DNA of 7,809 nt from Lachnospiraceae bacterium UBA1718 (GCA_002317245.1 DCIU01000091.1:7864-15672), one strand, 5' to 3'. Positions 1 to 6,506 are shown, counted from the first letter of the stretch. The notes: generated from the letters alone by a model not told the origin. Numbers and translations are program-made.

Positions 1-272
1 AGAGCCTTCTCAAGAAGTTCCTTGGCATATCCAATACCACCTTCAGCAATATACTGCTGGGCAAGACATACCTGATAGAACTCATCTACTACAGCATCCT
101 TGACCTGAGGAGTAATACTTCTTGTATTAGCAATCTCAAGGGTAAGTTCTTCTATCTCCTCTTCCTTAAGGTGCTTAAAAATTGTCGCAGACTTCTCTGG
201 TCCCAGAGCAATCAGTAATATTGCGGACTTCTGAAGTCCTGTTAATCTTTCTTCCATCGCTGCTTTAGCCAT
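1..272 (-). CDS. fliG: Flagellar motor switch protein FliG, N-terminal part (cut by window edge)
   Basis: FliG is the rotor protein of the flagellar switch complex. Its N-terminal domain binds the C-terminal tail of FliF in the MS ring, and its C-terminal domain (outside the window) meets the stator. Only the first 90 codons are present, starting at the ATG at 272-270. The translation begins MAKAAMEERLTGLQKSAIL, followed by an ALGPEKSATIFKHLKEEEIE segment, the typical FliG N-terminal helical domain in which short helices alternate with a G-P-E/D turn. An AGAGG ribosome site lies six bases before the ATG. The gene starts 17 nt after the fliF stop, as expected for an operon and for partners that bind each other. 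The missing 3' end is due only to the window boundary; I see no frameshift. Confidence 0.95.
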   Translation of the reverse strand, partial: MAKAAMEERLTGLQKSAILLIALGPEKSATIFKHLKEEEIEELTLEIANTRSITPQVKDAVVDEFYQVCLAQQYIAEGGIGYAKELLEKA

Positions 273-289
273 CTAAAACCTCTGTATTA

Positions 290-1891
290 TTAATCCCAGT
301 CCTCATTGAGCCAGTTACGAAGCAGTGCAGCTGCACTCTCTGGATTCTCATCAACAAATTTCTCTATCATCTTACGAGTCTCTGACTTAGTCTCTAACTC
401 GATATCTTCAAGCTCTTCCTGAGGAGTAGACTGAAGAAGGGTCTCAACTGAAAGTTCCTCCTCAACCTCCTGAGTAGTATCTGTCTTCATGCTTCTCAAG
501 ATTACAAAGGCAAGCAATCCAAGAATCACGATAATCAGTACAATCTGGATAATATCAGTAATGTTGATATTAGCTGATTCCTTATCAATAAATAATGGCT
601 CCTCATAGGATACGAAGCTGATATTCTCAGCAGAAATACCACTTGCCTTGGCAACCATATCGATAAGATCCTCATCTGTCTCGATCTTAGTTCTCTCAGA
701 ATTAGCCAGCTTGTATTCATCCCAAGATACGCCATCCAAAAGTCCCTGGGTCTTAGCATCCTCCTCCTTAAGCACCTTATACTTAATTGCTGCTACAGAG
801 AGGGATGAATTGCTATAGTTAATCAGTCCTGCAGGAATTGTAGTCTGAGTAATAGTCTCATTAGGCAGATAATCCCTTGATTCTTCAGTTACAGTAGAGC
901 TTGAATTCTGCTGATCCTGAATTACATATGTTGTTCCGTCTTCTCCGTTGGAATCCGTGCCAGGAACACCACTTGTTCCTCCAGATGCCTCTGAATTATA
1001 TGTGTCCTCGTGACTGAGCACGCCCTGTGACTGTCCATCAGCAGGAGTATAGTCATGCTGAGTCTTCTCTGTTGTAGAGAAATCCAGTTCAAGATTAGTC
1101 GATACCTCTATCAGGTTGTACTCATTAGTACCAAGTAGAACCTTCTTGACCTCAGCCTGGAGAAGCTGCTCAGTCTGCTGCTTAACACCCATCTGCGAAG
1201 TGGCATTGCCTGTTACTGAATATGACTCATCGCCAGAGAACAGAAGGTTACCTTCGTTATCGATAATTGTAATATTGGAGATATCTGCATTGCCCAGTGC
1301 TGTCATAACGAACTTAGCCACTGTCGCTGCATTGTCCTGAGTGAACTCGCCTTCAGGCTCAATCATAATTGCCGCAGAGCTGTCTTCCTTCTTGGAGATA
1401 AGTGTTCCATCATTCTGAGGAAGGTTGAGCTGAACTGTAGCAGACTTGATATTAGCCATTCCCTGGAGATCTGTCTCCATAAGGCTCTCAAGATAGAGCT
1501 TGTACTGTCTCTGCTTATCTGACTCAGTGGTTGAGAAACCACCACTGGTAACATTCGAAAGATCATATCCCTGAGTCGGTATATTATTAGCTCCCAGAAG
1601 AAGAGTCGCCTGGGACTTCTGAGATCTTAAGACTCTAATCTGATATCCGTCATCCGACACCTGGTATGTAATACTGTCTCCATCAAGGAGAGTTGTAATC
1701 TGTGAAGTCTCTTTTGTAGATTCTGTGGTAACTAAAACATCATAAACAGGTCTGGTAACCAGTGTGATAAGTATGGCAAAAGCCACTACCACACCTGCCG
1801 CAACAGATACAATAATGGTCTTCTGTTTTGATGAAAATTTATTCCACCACTCCAATATTTTCTTAGGTATTTCTTTTAACTTGTCAACCAT
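290..1891 (-). CDS. fliF: Flagellar MS-ring protein FliF
   Basis: FliF forms the membrane-embedded MS ring on which the flagellar motor and export gate assemble. The 533-aa product has a basic N-terminal segment, a first membrane helix at about residues 25-45 (TIIVSVAAGVVVAFAILITL), ring-building motifs at about 50-225, and a Gly/Ser/Thr-rich loop at about 295-345 containing SGVPGTDSNGE, typical of the collar region. A second membrane helix spans about 446-466. The cytoplasmic tail ends NWLNEDWD, the conserved FliG-binding end. Length is normal for the family (about 520-570). Two adjacent starts exist, GTG at 1894-1892 and ATG at 1891-1889. I prefer the ATG because the AGGGGAG ribosome site lies 6 nt from it but only 3 nt from the GTG. 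The gene follows fliE by 27 nt. Residue positions are counted from the ATG. Confidence 0.97.
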   Translation of the reverse strand: MVDKLKEIPKKILEWWNKFSSKQKTIIVSVAAGVVVAFAILITLVTRPVYDVLVTTESTKETSQITTLLDGDSITYQVSDDGYQIRVLRSQKSQATLLLGANNIPTQGYDLSNVTSGGFSTTESDKQRQYKLYLESLMETDLQGMANIKSATVQLNLPQNDGTLISKKEDSSAAIMIEPEGEFTQDNAATVAKFVMTALGNADISNITIIDNEGNLLFSGDESYSVTGNATSQMGVKQQTEQLLQAEVKKVLLGTNEYNLIEVSTNLELDFSTTEKTQHDYTPADGQSQGVLSHEDTYNSEASGGTSGVPGTDSNGEDGTTYVIQDQQNSSSTVTEESRDYLPNETITQTTIPAGLINYSNSSLSVAAIKYKVLKEEDAKTQGLLDGVSWDEYKLANSERTKIETDEDLIDMVAKASGISAENISFVSYEEPLFIDKESANINITDIIQIVLIIVILGLLAFVILRSMKTDTTQEVEEELSVETLLQSTPQEELEDIELETKSETRKMIEKFVDENPESAAALLRNWLNEDWD

Positions 1892-1918
1892 CACTGGCTC
1901 CCCTACATGTTCCTAACA

Positions 1919-2248
1919 TTAAATGTTAATGTTCATTATCTCCTTGTATGCATCAAGCAGCTTATCCCTTACAGCAACTGTATACTGAAGGGCTGTAGAT
2001 GCCTTCTGAAGTGCTACGGACAAATCATGTGTATTATCTGTAAGACCCATAGCGAACTTGAGCTCTTCATTCTCTGCGTCTGAGAGATATGAGTTAGTCT
2101 CGTTAATATTATTAAGTGCAGCATCGAAAAATGTTGAGAAGGCCTCTGTGGTATCCTCCTTGGCACTTACGCCAACATTGGATGTGTCATATGCATTCTT
2201 AACTGCTCCACTTGATATGTTATAAAGGCTTGTAATATCTAATGCCAT
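1919..2248 (-). CDS. fliE: Flagellar hook-basal body complex protein FliE
   Basis: FliE is a small exported protein that joins the MS ring to the proximal rod and is among the first substrates of the flagellar type III export apparatus. The 109-aa product has the usual FliE layout: a variable N-terminal half, then a conserved helical C-terminal half with FSTFFDAALNNINETNSYLS at about 38-57, and then a segment reading NDTHDLSVALQKASTALQ-like (TDNTHDLSVALQKAS) and an AVRDKLLDAYKEIMNI ending. There is no cleavable signal peptide, as expected for type III export. The ATG at 2248 is preceded by AGGAGA with good spacing. It sits between flgC (19 nt upstream) and fliF (27 nt downstream), the standard flgB-flgC-fliE-fliF order, which supports the name. 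Confidence 0.95.
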   Translation of the reverse strand: MALDITSLYNISSGAVKNAYDTSNVGVSAKEDTTEAFSTFFDAALNNINETNSYLSDAENEELKFAMGLTDNTHDLSVALQKASTALQYTVAVRDKLLDAYKEIMNINI

Positions 2249-2267
2249 TAGAATCTCCTATTTAATA

Positions 2268-2714
2268 TCAGCTGTTACCAATCTGAAGTCCCTGCTGTGC
2301 AATGGACTTGCTTGCTTCAAAGGCTGTTGCATTGGCCTCATATGACCTGCTGGCATCAATGAGGTTGGTCATCTCAGTGATGATGTTAACATTAGGATAT
2401 GTAACGTATCCATTCTCATCAGCATCCGGATGGGATGGATCATATACCATATTGCCTTCAGAGCTGTCTTCAAAGGTGCCGCTTACCTTAACGCCCTTGG
2501 CACTGTATCTGTCTGTGCAGCGTCCAAATATGGTACTGAAGTTAGGTGTTCCACCATTCTTCTCTTCGAAGGTTACAACCTTACGCTTATAAGGTGTTCC
2601 ATCCTCAGTACGTGTAGTATTGGCATTGGCTACATTCTCTGAGATAACATCCATACGATATCTCTGAGCTGTAAGACCAGATGCGTTAATATTAAAAGAA
2701 TCAAACATTCCCAT
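2268..2714 (-). CDS. flgC: Flagellar basal-body rod protein FlgC
   Basis: FlgC is one of the proximal rod proteins of the flagellar drive shaft, exported through the flagellar type III apparatus. The 148-aa product carries the N-terminal rod-family motif (NINASGLTAQRYRMDVISEN, then VANAN, about residues 8-32) followed by PYKRKVVTFEE. The matching C-terminal helix is at about 108-145 (NVNIITEMTNLIDASRSYEA, then NATAFEASKSIAQQGLQIG). The two ends form the helical core of the rod. The ATG at 2714 has an excellent AAGGAGGG ribosome site seven bases upstream; a second in-frame ATG two codons later is not needed. It begins 13 nt after flgB ends and has normal length for FlgC. A cysteine at about residue 66 is unusual-looking in an exported protein but may be lineage-specific. 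Confidence 0.96.
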   Translation of the reverse strand: MGMFDSFNINASGLTAQRYRMDVISENVANANTTRTEDGTPYKRKVVTFEEKNGGTPNFSTIFGRCTDRYSAKGVKVSGTFEDSSEGNMVYDPSHPDADENGYVTYPNVNIITEMTNLIDASRSYEANATAFEASKSIAQQGLQIGNS

Positions 2715-2727
2715 TAGCTAACCCTCC

Positions 2728-3117
2728 TTACTTCATAACAGTCTTAAGGTTACTGAACTCAGCATTAAGACTGGACATAAGTCCCTGGTACTTAAGCTGA
2801 TTGGCAGCAAGCGCTACCTGCTCCTGTTCAGGATCAACATTGTTCTCGTCAAGCCTGTAGGAATAGTCACCATAGTCTGTGAACTGTCTTGCATTAAGGG
2901 CACTCATACGAACATTGGCAACCTTATCATCAATTGATGTGTACTTGCTGCTTCTGAGTGCAGTCTTCAGCTGGTCCTCGAAGTTAACATCCTGTCTCTT
3001 GTATCCAGGTGTATCCTGGTTGGCAATATTATTGGCGATCAGCTGATTACGAAGAGCTGATGCATCTGCTGCCTTATCAAGGACATTGATGTAGTCAAAA
3101 GCGTTGGAATTAATCAT
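2728..3117 (-). CDS. flgB: Flagellar basal-body rod protein FlgB
   Basis: FlgB is a proximal rod protein and the first gene of the early flagellar operon here. The 129-aa product has the classic rod-family motif RNQLIANNIANQDTPGYKRQ at about residues 23-42 and a C-terminal amphipathic helix (EQEQVALAANQLKYQGLMSS, about 92-111). I start it at the ATG at 3117-3115 rather than at an in-frame ATG 33 bases upstream (3150). The 3117 start has an AGGAGAGG ribosome site at 3121-3129, and the extra 11 residues (MPVIRTYRRGK) are absent from the usual FlgB N-terminus, which starts close to this point. The upstream gap carries candidate sigma-A and sigma-28 promoters and the codY terminator, so this operon probably has its own transcription start. 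Confidence 0.96.
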   Translation of the reverse strand: MINSNAFDYINVLDKAADASALRNQLIANNIANQDTPGYKRQDVNFEDQLKTALRSSKYTSIDDKVANVRMSALNARQFTDYGDYSYRLDENNVDPEQEQVALAANQLKYQGLMSSLNAEFSNLKTVMK

Positions 3118-3178
3118 TTTTCCTCTCCTATATGTGCGAATAACAGGCATAGTAAGCCCAATACGCGCACCCTATTCT

Positions 3179-3206
3179 ATTATACTGTATTGGCCAGAAA
3201 AAACAA
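3179..3206 (-). promoter_or_regulatory. Candidate sigma-A promoter of the flgB operon
   Basis: Read on the minus strand, a perfect TATAAT (-10) lies at 3184-3179. It is preceded after 16 bp by TTGTTT (-35) at 3206-3201, of which only TTG matches the consensus. The start would fall near 3172, giving a leader of about 54 nt before flgB. The -10 is strong and the -35 weak, so an activator or the overlapping sigma-28 element may matter. Confidence 0.6.
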
Positions 3207-3213
3207 GCCTTTA
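3187..3213 (-). promoter_or_regulatory. Candidate sigma-28 (SigD/FliA-type) promoter of the flgB operon
   Basis: On the minus strand TAAA (3213-3210, in context CCTAAAGG) is followed by exactly 15 bp and then GCCAATAC (3194-3187). The flagellar sigma-28 consensus is TAAA-N15-GCCGATAA, so the -35 and spacing match fully and the -10 matches at six of eight positions. The start would be near 3180, a few bases from the sigma-A start. In B. subtilis the homologous flagellar operon also has both a sigma-A and a sigma-D promoter, which makes this plausible. The motif is short, so chance remains possible. Confidence 0.5.
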
Positions 3214-3215
3214 GG

Positions 3216-3261
3216 CACATTATCTAGTATTTTTTGTCAAATAAAAGCACAAGATAATGTG
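3216..3261. repeat. Spaced 10-bp inverted repeat upstream of the flgB promoters
   Basis: CACATTATCT at 3216-3225 and its exact reverse complement AGATAATGTG at 3252-3261 flank a 26-bp AT-rich core that contains a consensus TTGACA (minus strand, 3240-3235). Arm centres are 36 bp apart. It lies just upstream of the sigma-28 -35 element, where an operator or activator site would be expected. There is no U-run after it on either strand, so it is not a terminator. Confidence 0.55.
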
Positions 3262-3300
3262 AGAAGGGCGGGGTTATTAGTCGCCGTCATTTTTACCCTA

Positions 3301-3343
3301 ATAAAAAAGCAAAAAGGACCTATTGCAAGCAATAAATCCTTTT
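3301..3343 (-). terminator. Rho-independent terminator of codY
   Basis: On the minus strand AAAAGGA (3343-3337) pairs with TCCTTTT (3318-3312), and inside it TATTGC pairs with GCAATA around a two-base TT turn; the two stems are separated by a TT/GG mismatch. A T5 run, then GC, then a T6 run follow. It lies 54 nt after the codY stop. A second upstream copy of the left arm, AAAGGAC at 3360-3354, could pair instead with GTCCTTT at 3319-3313, giving an alternative fold that still ends at the same T-run. This hairpin should separate codY from flgB transcription. Confidence 0.85.
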
Positions 3344-3396
3344 AATCTGGTCAGTCCTTTATATTTATATCGGCAGAAGCGCAAATATCCTGAATA

Positions 3397-4185
3397 CTAT
3401 TTGCTACTGGTGCCCTTACGGAGCTTATCAATCTCCTCAAAAACAACGTCATTAAGAACCTTAATGTAGGTTCCCTTCATGCCCGAGCTCCTAGACTCAA
3501 TTACGCCGGCGCTCTCGAACTTCCTTAGAGCATTAACAATTACACTTCTGGTAATACCAACTCTGTCCGCAATCTTGCTGGCAACAAGGATACCCTCCAT
3601 GCCATCAAGCTCATCAAAGATATGAACGATAGCCTCCATCTCAGAGAAGGAAAGAGTAGAAATAGCCGACTTAACTACCGCAATCTTGCGGGATTCCTCC
3701 GCATTCTCCTCATTAACGGCGCGCAGCATCTCTAAGCCCACAACCGTCGTTCCATACTCGCACAGAATAATATCGTCAATATCATAGAACTCGCCGTCCT
3801 TATAGACAAAAAGCGTGCCAAGACGCTCGCCCGCTATATCAATCGGAGCAATGATGGCCGTATATCTCTTAACTGCCTCACCCTCAAATCCCAGGGTTGC
3901 AAGGTTAACATTCTCCTTGGTAGACAGAACTGATAGCATTCTCTCATTGAGCATACCGTCGATAAATCCGCCAACCTTGTCCTTGATTAGCTCATGAATA
4001 GGCTCTACGTGTGGGTCATTATCTATACCCAGAACCTTACCCTTGCGGCTGATAACAAGCACGTTGCTCTCAAGAATCTCGCGCATAACAATACAGATGT
4101 CGTTAAAAACAACCTTGCTGGAATTGTTGTTATGCAAAAGCTTTCCTATCTTCCTGGTCTTATCCAATAGTTGTACGCTACTCAT
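3397..4185 (-). CDS. codY: Global transcriptional repressor CodY
   Basis: CodY is the Bacillota master regulator that senses GTP and branched-chain amino acids and, when loaded, represses genes for amino-acid uptake and synthesis, motility and other starvation functions. The 262-aa product matches the family length. It begins MSSVQLLDKTRKIGKLLHNN and has an N-terminal GAF ligand-binding domain to about residue 155 (including KRYTAIIAPIDIAGERLGTL), a linker helix, and a C-terminal winged helix-turn-helix at about 200-245 (ASKIADRVGITRSVIVNALR, then KFESAGVIESRSSGMKGTYI). I chose the ATG at 4185 rather than one seven codons upstream (4206), because GGAGGT lies at the right distance and the protein then starts exactly as known CodY proteins do. 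It has its own promoter upstream and a strong terminator downstream, and sits between topA and the flagellar operon. Confidence 0.98.
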   Translation of the reverse strand: MSSVQLLDKTRKIGKLLHNNNSSKVVFNDICIVMREILESNVLVISRKGKVLGIDNDPHVEPIHELIKDKVGGFIDGMLNERMLSVLSTKENVNLATLGFEGEAVKRYTAIIAPIDIAGERLGTLFVYKDGEFYDIDDIILCEYGTTVVGLEMLRAVNEENAEESRKIAVVKSAISTLSFSEMEAIVHIFDELDGMEGILVASKIADRVGITRSVIVNALRKFESAGVIESRSSGMKGTYIKVLNDVVFEEIDKLRKGTSSK

Positions 4186-4189
4186 AAAA

Positions 4190-4220
4190 AATACCTCCAC
4201 ACCCACGGTATGGAGGTATT
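4190..4220. repeat. 10-bp perfect inverted repeat spanning codY transcription start and ribosome site
   Basis: AATACCTCCA (4190-4199) and TGGAGGTATT (4211-4220) are exact reverse complements with an 11-base spacer. On the coding strand the downstream arm contains the GGAGG ribosome site of codY and runs into a T-run just before the ATG. The upstream arm overlaps the end of the TATAAT box and the predicted start. It could be a DNA operator. If transcription starts further upstream, it could instead be an RNA hairpin hiding the ribosome site or acting as a terminator. Confidence 0.7.
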
Positions 4221-4246
4221 ATAATGTATTTGTCTGACAATTTCAA
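4218..4246 (-). promoter_or_regulatory. Sigma-A promoter of codY
   Basis: On the minus strand TTGAAA (4246-4241) and a perfect TATAAT (4223-4218) are separated by exactly 17 bp. Transcription would start near 4211 and give a very short leader of about 26 nt. This is the best promoter match in the window. It shows that codY can be transcribed separately from topA, which ends 74 bp upstream of the -35 with no clear terminator in between. Confidence 0.8.
4228..4242 (-). promoter_or_regulatory. Candidate CodY box inside the codY promoter
   Basis: The 15-mer AATTGTCAGACAAAT (minus strand) matches the known CodY consensus AATTTTCWGAAAATT at 12 of 15 positions and has a perfect palindromic core, TTGTC-A-GACAA. 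It fills the spacer between the -35 and -10 of codY, where bound protein would block RNA polymerase. This suggests negative autoregulation. Functional CodY boxes with two to four mismatches are known in other Bacillota. Confidence 0.55.
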
Positions 4247-4253
4247 TCATTTT

Positions 4254-4268
4254 TGGTCATTTTGACCA
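4254..4268. promoter_or_regulatory. Perfect palindrome TGGTCA-TTT-TGACCA upstream of codY
   Basis: Six-base arms are separated by three bases, and the palindrome ends 7 bp upstream of the codY -35 box. It is not followed by a U-run on the minus strand, so it is unlikely to be the topA terminator. The symmetry and position fit a binding site for a dimeric regulator, either an activator or an additional repressor. I do not recognise the regulator. Confidence 0.5.
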
Positions 4269-4319
4269 TTTAGCCATATAATAACATCTATTTTTTAACT
4301 ATTTTCACAAATGCAGACA

Positions 4320-6389
4320 CTATTCAGCCTTTACATCATCTTCTGAATAGCCACACTCATCATTCATGCACACAAGCTTGCTGCCCTTAACAAGAAGGGA
4401 CTGTCCGCACTTAGGACAAGCCTTACCTGACGGACGCTGCCATACCATGAAATCGCATGCAGGATTATTGATACAGCCGTAGTATCTTCTTCCCTTACGG
4501 GTAGCCTTGATGACAATATCCTCGCCGCACTTAGGGCAGGCCACGCCAATCTTCTCGAAATATGGCTTAGTATGACGACACTCAGGGAAACCTGAGCATG
4601 CCTGAAATCTTCCGTGAGGACCATACTTAATATTCATCGGTCTTCCGCACTCTTCGCAGAGCTCACCAGAAGTCTCATCCTTAATCTCAACCTTCTCTAT
4701 AGCGGATTCAGCTTTATCGACAGCTTCCTTAAGATCCGGGTAGAAGTTCTCAATGATTGCCTTCCACTTAACAGTTCCCTCTTCAACACCATCAAGAAGT
4801 GTCTCCATGGTAGCTGTGAAGTCGACATCAACAATCTGAGGGAAGGCATCCTTCATAAGGTTATTAACAATATCACCAATCTCTGTAACGAAGAGATTCT
4901 TGCCCTCTTTTACAATGTATCTTCTGCCAAGAATAGTTGTGATAGTTGTAGCATATGTAGATGGACGGCCAATTCCCAGCTCTTCCATGGCATGTACAAG
5001 ACTTGCCTCAGTATAGTGAGGGGCTGGCTGTGTAAAGTGTCCAGTAGGATTAACCTCGTTAACAAGCACCTGAGAATCTGCCTTCAGATTGGCAAGTACT
5101 GCATTAGCCGATGTCTTCTCCTCATCTGCATCAACATATACTGACATGAATCCATCGAATCCAATACTGCTGGTAGCAGCGCTGAACTTGTGCCCTCCGC
5201 AGTCAAACTTTGCACTTACCGTATCGTAAACAGCTGCAGCCATACGGCTTGCAACAAACCTCTTCCAGATAAGCTGATAGAGTCTAAACTGCTCTTTTGT
5301 TAAATCATCTTTTAATAAAATTGGCGTTCTTGTAACGTCTGTAGGTCTGATAGCCTCATGAGCATCCTGAATCTTCTTATTGCTCTTAGGCATCGATTCC
5401 TTATCTGCCACATATTTATTGCCATACTGCTTAGCTATAAAGTCTCTGGCTGCCGCATCAGCTTCATCAGATATTCTTGTACTGTCAGTTCTTAAGTAAG
5501 AGATAAGACCTACTGTACCCTGACCCTTGACCTCAACGCCTTCGTAAAGCTGCTGTGCAACACGCATTGTCTTCTGGGTTGAGAAATTAAGAGCCTTGCT
5601 GGCCTCCTGCTGAAGAGTAGATGTAGTGAATGGAAGAGGCATCTTCTTAGTCCTCTCACCCTTCTTAATATCCACAATCTTCATCTCCTTGCCAGTAAGT
5701 TCCTTCATAACAGCATCAGCAGCTTCCTTGCTGTCGATCTTGTCATCATCCTTACCAACATACTTGGCAGCGATAGTCTTCTTGCTTCCAGGTACTCCCA
5801 GAACCGCATCAATTGTCCAGTACTCTTCAGGAACAAACTCGCTAATCTCCTGCTCCCTGTCGCACACAATACGAAGAGCAACCGACTGAACGCGGCCTGC
5901 TGACAGGCCTCTCTTAACCTTAGCCCAGAGAACCGGCGAAATCTCATATCCAACCACACGGTCCAGGCATCTTCTTGCCTGCTGCGCATCAACAAGATTC
6001 ATATCAATCTCACGAGCATTCTTAAGACTTTCCTTAACGGCATTCTTAGTAATCTCGTTGAATGTAATTCTATATACCTTTTTATCTTCAAGTTTGAGGG
6101 CCGCAATGAGGTGCCAGCTAATAGCTTCTCCCTCGCGGTCAGGGTCAGTTGCAAGATAGATCTTCTCCGCCTTCTTCACTTCCTTACGAAGCGAAGCAAG
6201 GATATCACCCTTTCCTCTGATTGTAATGTAATGTGGTTCAAAATCGCCCTCAACATCAATACCTAAGGCAGACTTTGGAAGATCCCTTACATGTCCCTGG
6301 CTGGCCATAACCTTATAATTGGCACCCAGGAATTTGCCTACAGTCTTAACCTTGGTTGGCGACTCAACGATTACTAAATACTTTGCCAT
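4320..6389 (-). CDS. topA: DNA topoisomerase I (type IA)
   Basis: TopA relaxes negative supercoils by cutting one strand through a tyrosine and passing the other. The 689-aa product has the Toprim domain with VIVESPTK (residues 6-13, catalytic Glu) and the metal-binding DPDREGE at 82-88. The active-site segment GLISYLRTDSTR carries the catalytic Tyr at 298, and HEAIRPT (344-350) and GIGRPSTYA (472-480) are also present. The C-terminus has three C4 zinc ribbons: Cys 578/581/598/604, 618/621/639/645 and 658/661/674/679. All key residues are intact and length is normal. I start at the ATG at 6389 (GGAG six bases upstream, MAKYLVIVES as in the family) rather than at in-frame ATGs up to 60 bases upstream. 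The usual Bacillota neighbour dprA is not immediately upstream here; a receiver gene is. Confidence 0.98.
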   Translation of the reverse strand: MAKYLVIVESPTKVKTVGKFLGANYKVMASQGHVRDLPKSALGIDVEGDFEPHYITIRGKGDILASLRKEVKKAEKIYLATDPDREGEAISWHLIAALKLEDKKVYRITFNEITKNAVKESLKNAREIDMNLVDAQQARRCLDRVVGYEISPVLWAKVKRGLSAGRVQSVALRIVCDREQEISEFVPEEYWTIDAVLGVPGSKKTIAAKYVGKDDDKIDSKEAADAVMKELTGKEMKIVDIKKGERTKKMPLPFTTSTLQQEASKALNFSTQKTMRVAQQLYEGVEVKGQGTVGLISYLRTDSTRISDEADAAARDFIAKQYGNKYVADKESMPKSNKKIQDAHEAIRPTDVTRTPILLKDDLTKEQFRLYQLIWKRFVASRMAAAVYDTVSAKFDCGGHKFSAATSSIGFDGFMSVYVDADEEKTSANAVLANLKADSQVLVNEVNPTGHFTQPAPHYTEASLVHAMEELGIGRPSTYATTITTILGRRYIVKEGKNLFVTEIGDIVNNLMKDAFPQIVDVDFTATMETLLDGVEEGTVKWKAIIENFYPDLKEAVDKAESAIEKVEIKDETSGELCEECGRPMNIKYGPHGRFQACSGFPECRHTKPYFEKIGVACPKCGEDIVIKATRKGRRYYGCINNPACDFMVWQRPSGKACPKCGQSLLVKGSKLVCMNDECGYSEDDVKAE

Positions 6390-6437
6390 AAACTTCTCCG
6401 AATACATTTTTGTGCCCATTTTTTGGTCACGTTGTTC

Positions 6438-6466
6438 AATATACATCAAGTTTTTTTGAATAGCAA
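6438..6466 (-). promoter_or_regulatory. Candidate topA promoter
   Basis: On the minus strand TTGCTA (6466-6461) and TATATT (6443-6438) are 17 bp apart, matching four and five of six consensus bases. The leader would be about 40-50 nt. The -35 lies inside a small palindrome (AATAGC-AA-GCTATT, plus strand 6459-6472) flanked by a T7 and a T6 run. This suggests curved DNA at the promoter of a gene whose expression is usually supercoiling-sensitive. Confidence 0.5.
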
Positions 6467-6506
6467 GCTATTTTTTACTAAAATTTTCCGTGGCTTAGGG
6501 GAAATT

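Noticed and set aside
3189..3203. Possible CodY box over the flgB promoter
   Set aside because: Only one half (TTTTCTG) fits the consensus; about six of 15 positions mismatch, too weak to claim even though CodY controls this operon in B. subtilis.
3235..3240. Consensus TTGACA -35 on the minus strand
   Set aside because: The only -10-like hexamer nearby (GATAAT) is just 10 bp away, and nothing suitable lies at 16-18 bp.
3237..3290. Tiny minus-strand frame (17 codons) with AGGG just upstream, between codY and flgB
   Set aside because: It sits after the codY terminator and upstream of the predicted flgB promoters, so no transcript is evident, and the peptide has no recognisable feature.
4614..5144. 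176-aa open frame on the plus strand
   Set aside because: It lies wholly antisense to well-conserved topA codons and its product looks like a random low-complexity translation; no supporting ribosome site or family resemblance.
6390..6449. 20-residue N-terminal extension of TopA
   Set aside because: It precedes the conserved MAKYLVIVES start, would overlap the predicted promoter and leader, and the 6389 ATG has the ribosome site.
6459..6476. Plus-strand hairpin AATAGC-AA-GCTATT followed by a T6 run, as a plus-strand terminator
   Set aside because: There is no plus-strand gene upstream to terminate, and the two-base loop and short AT-rich stem are weak; it is better read as promoter architecture.
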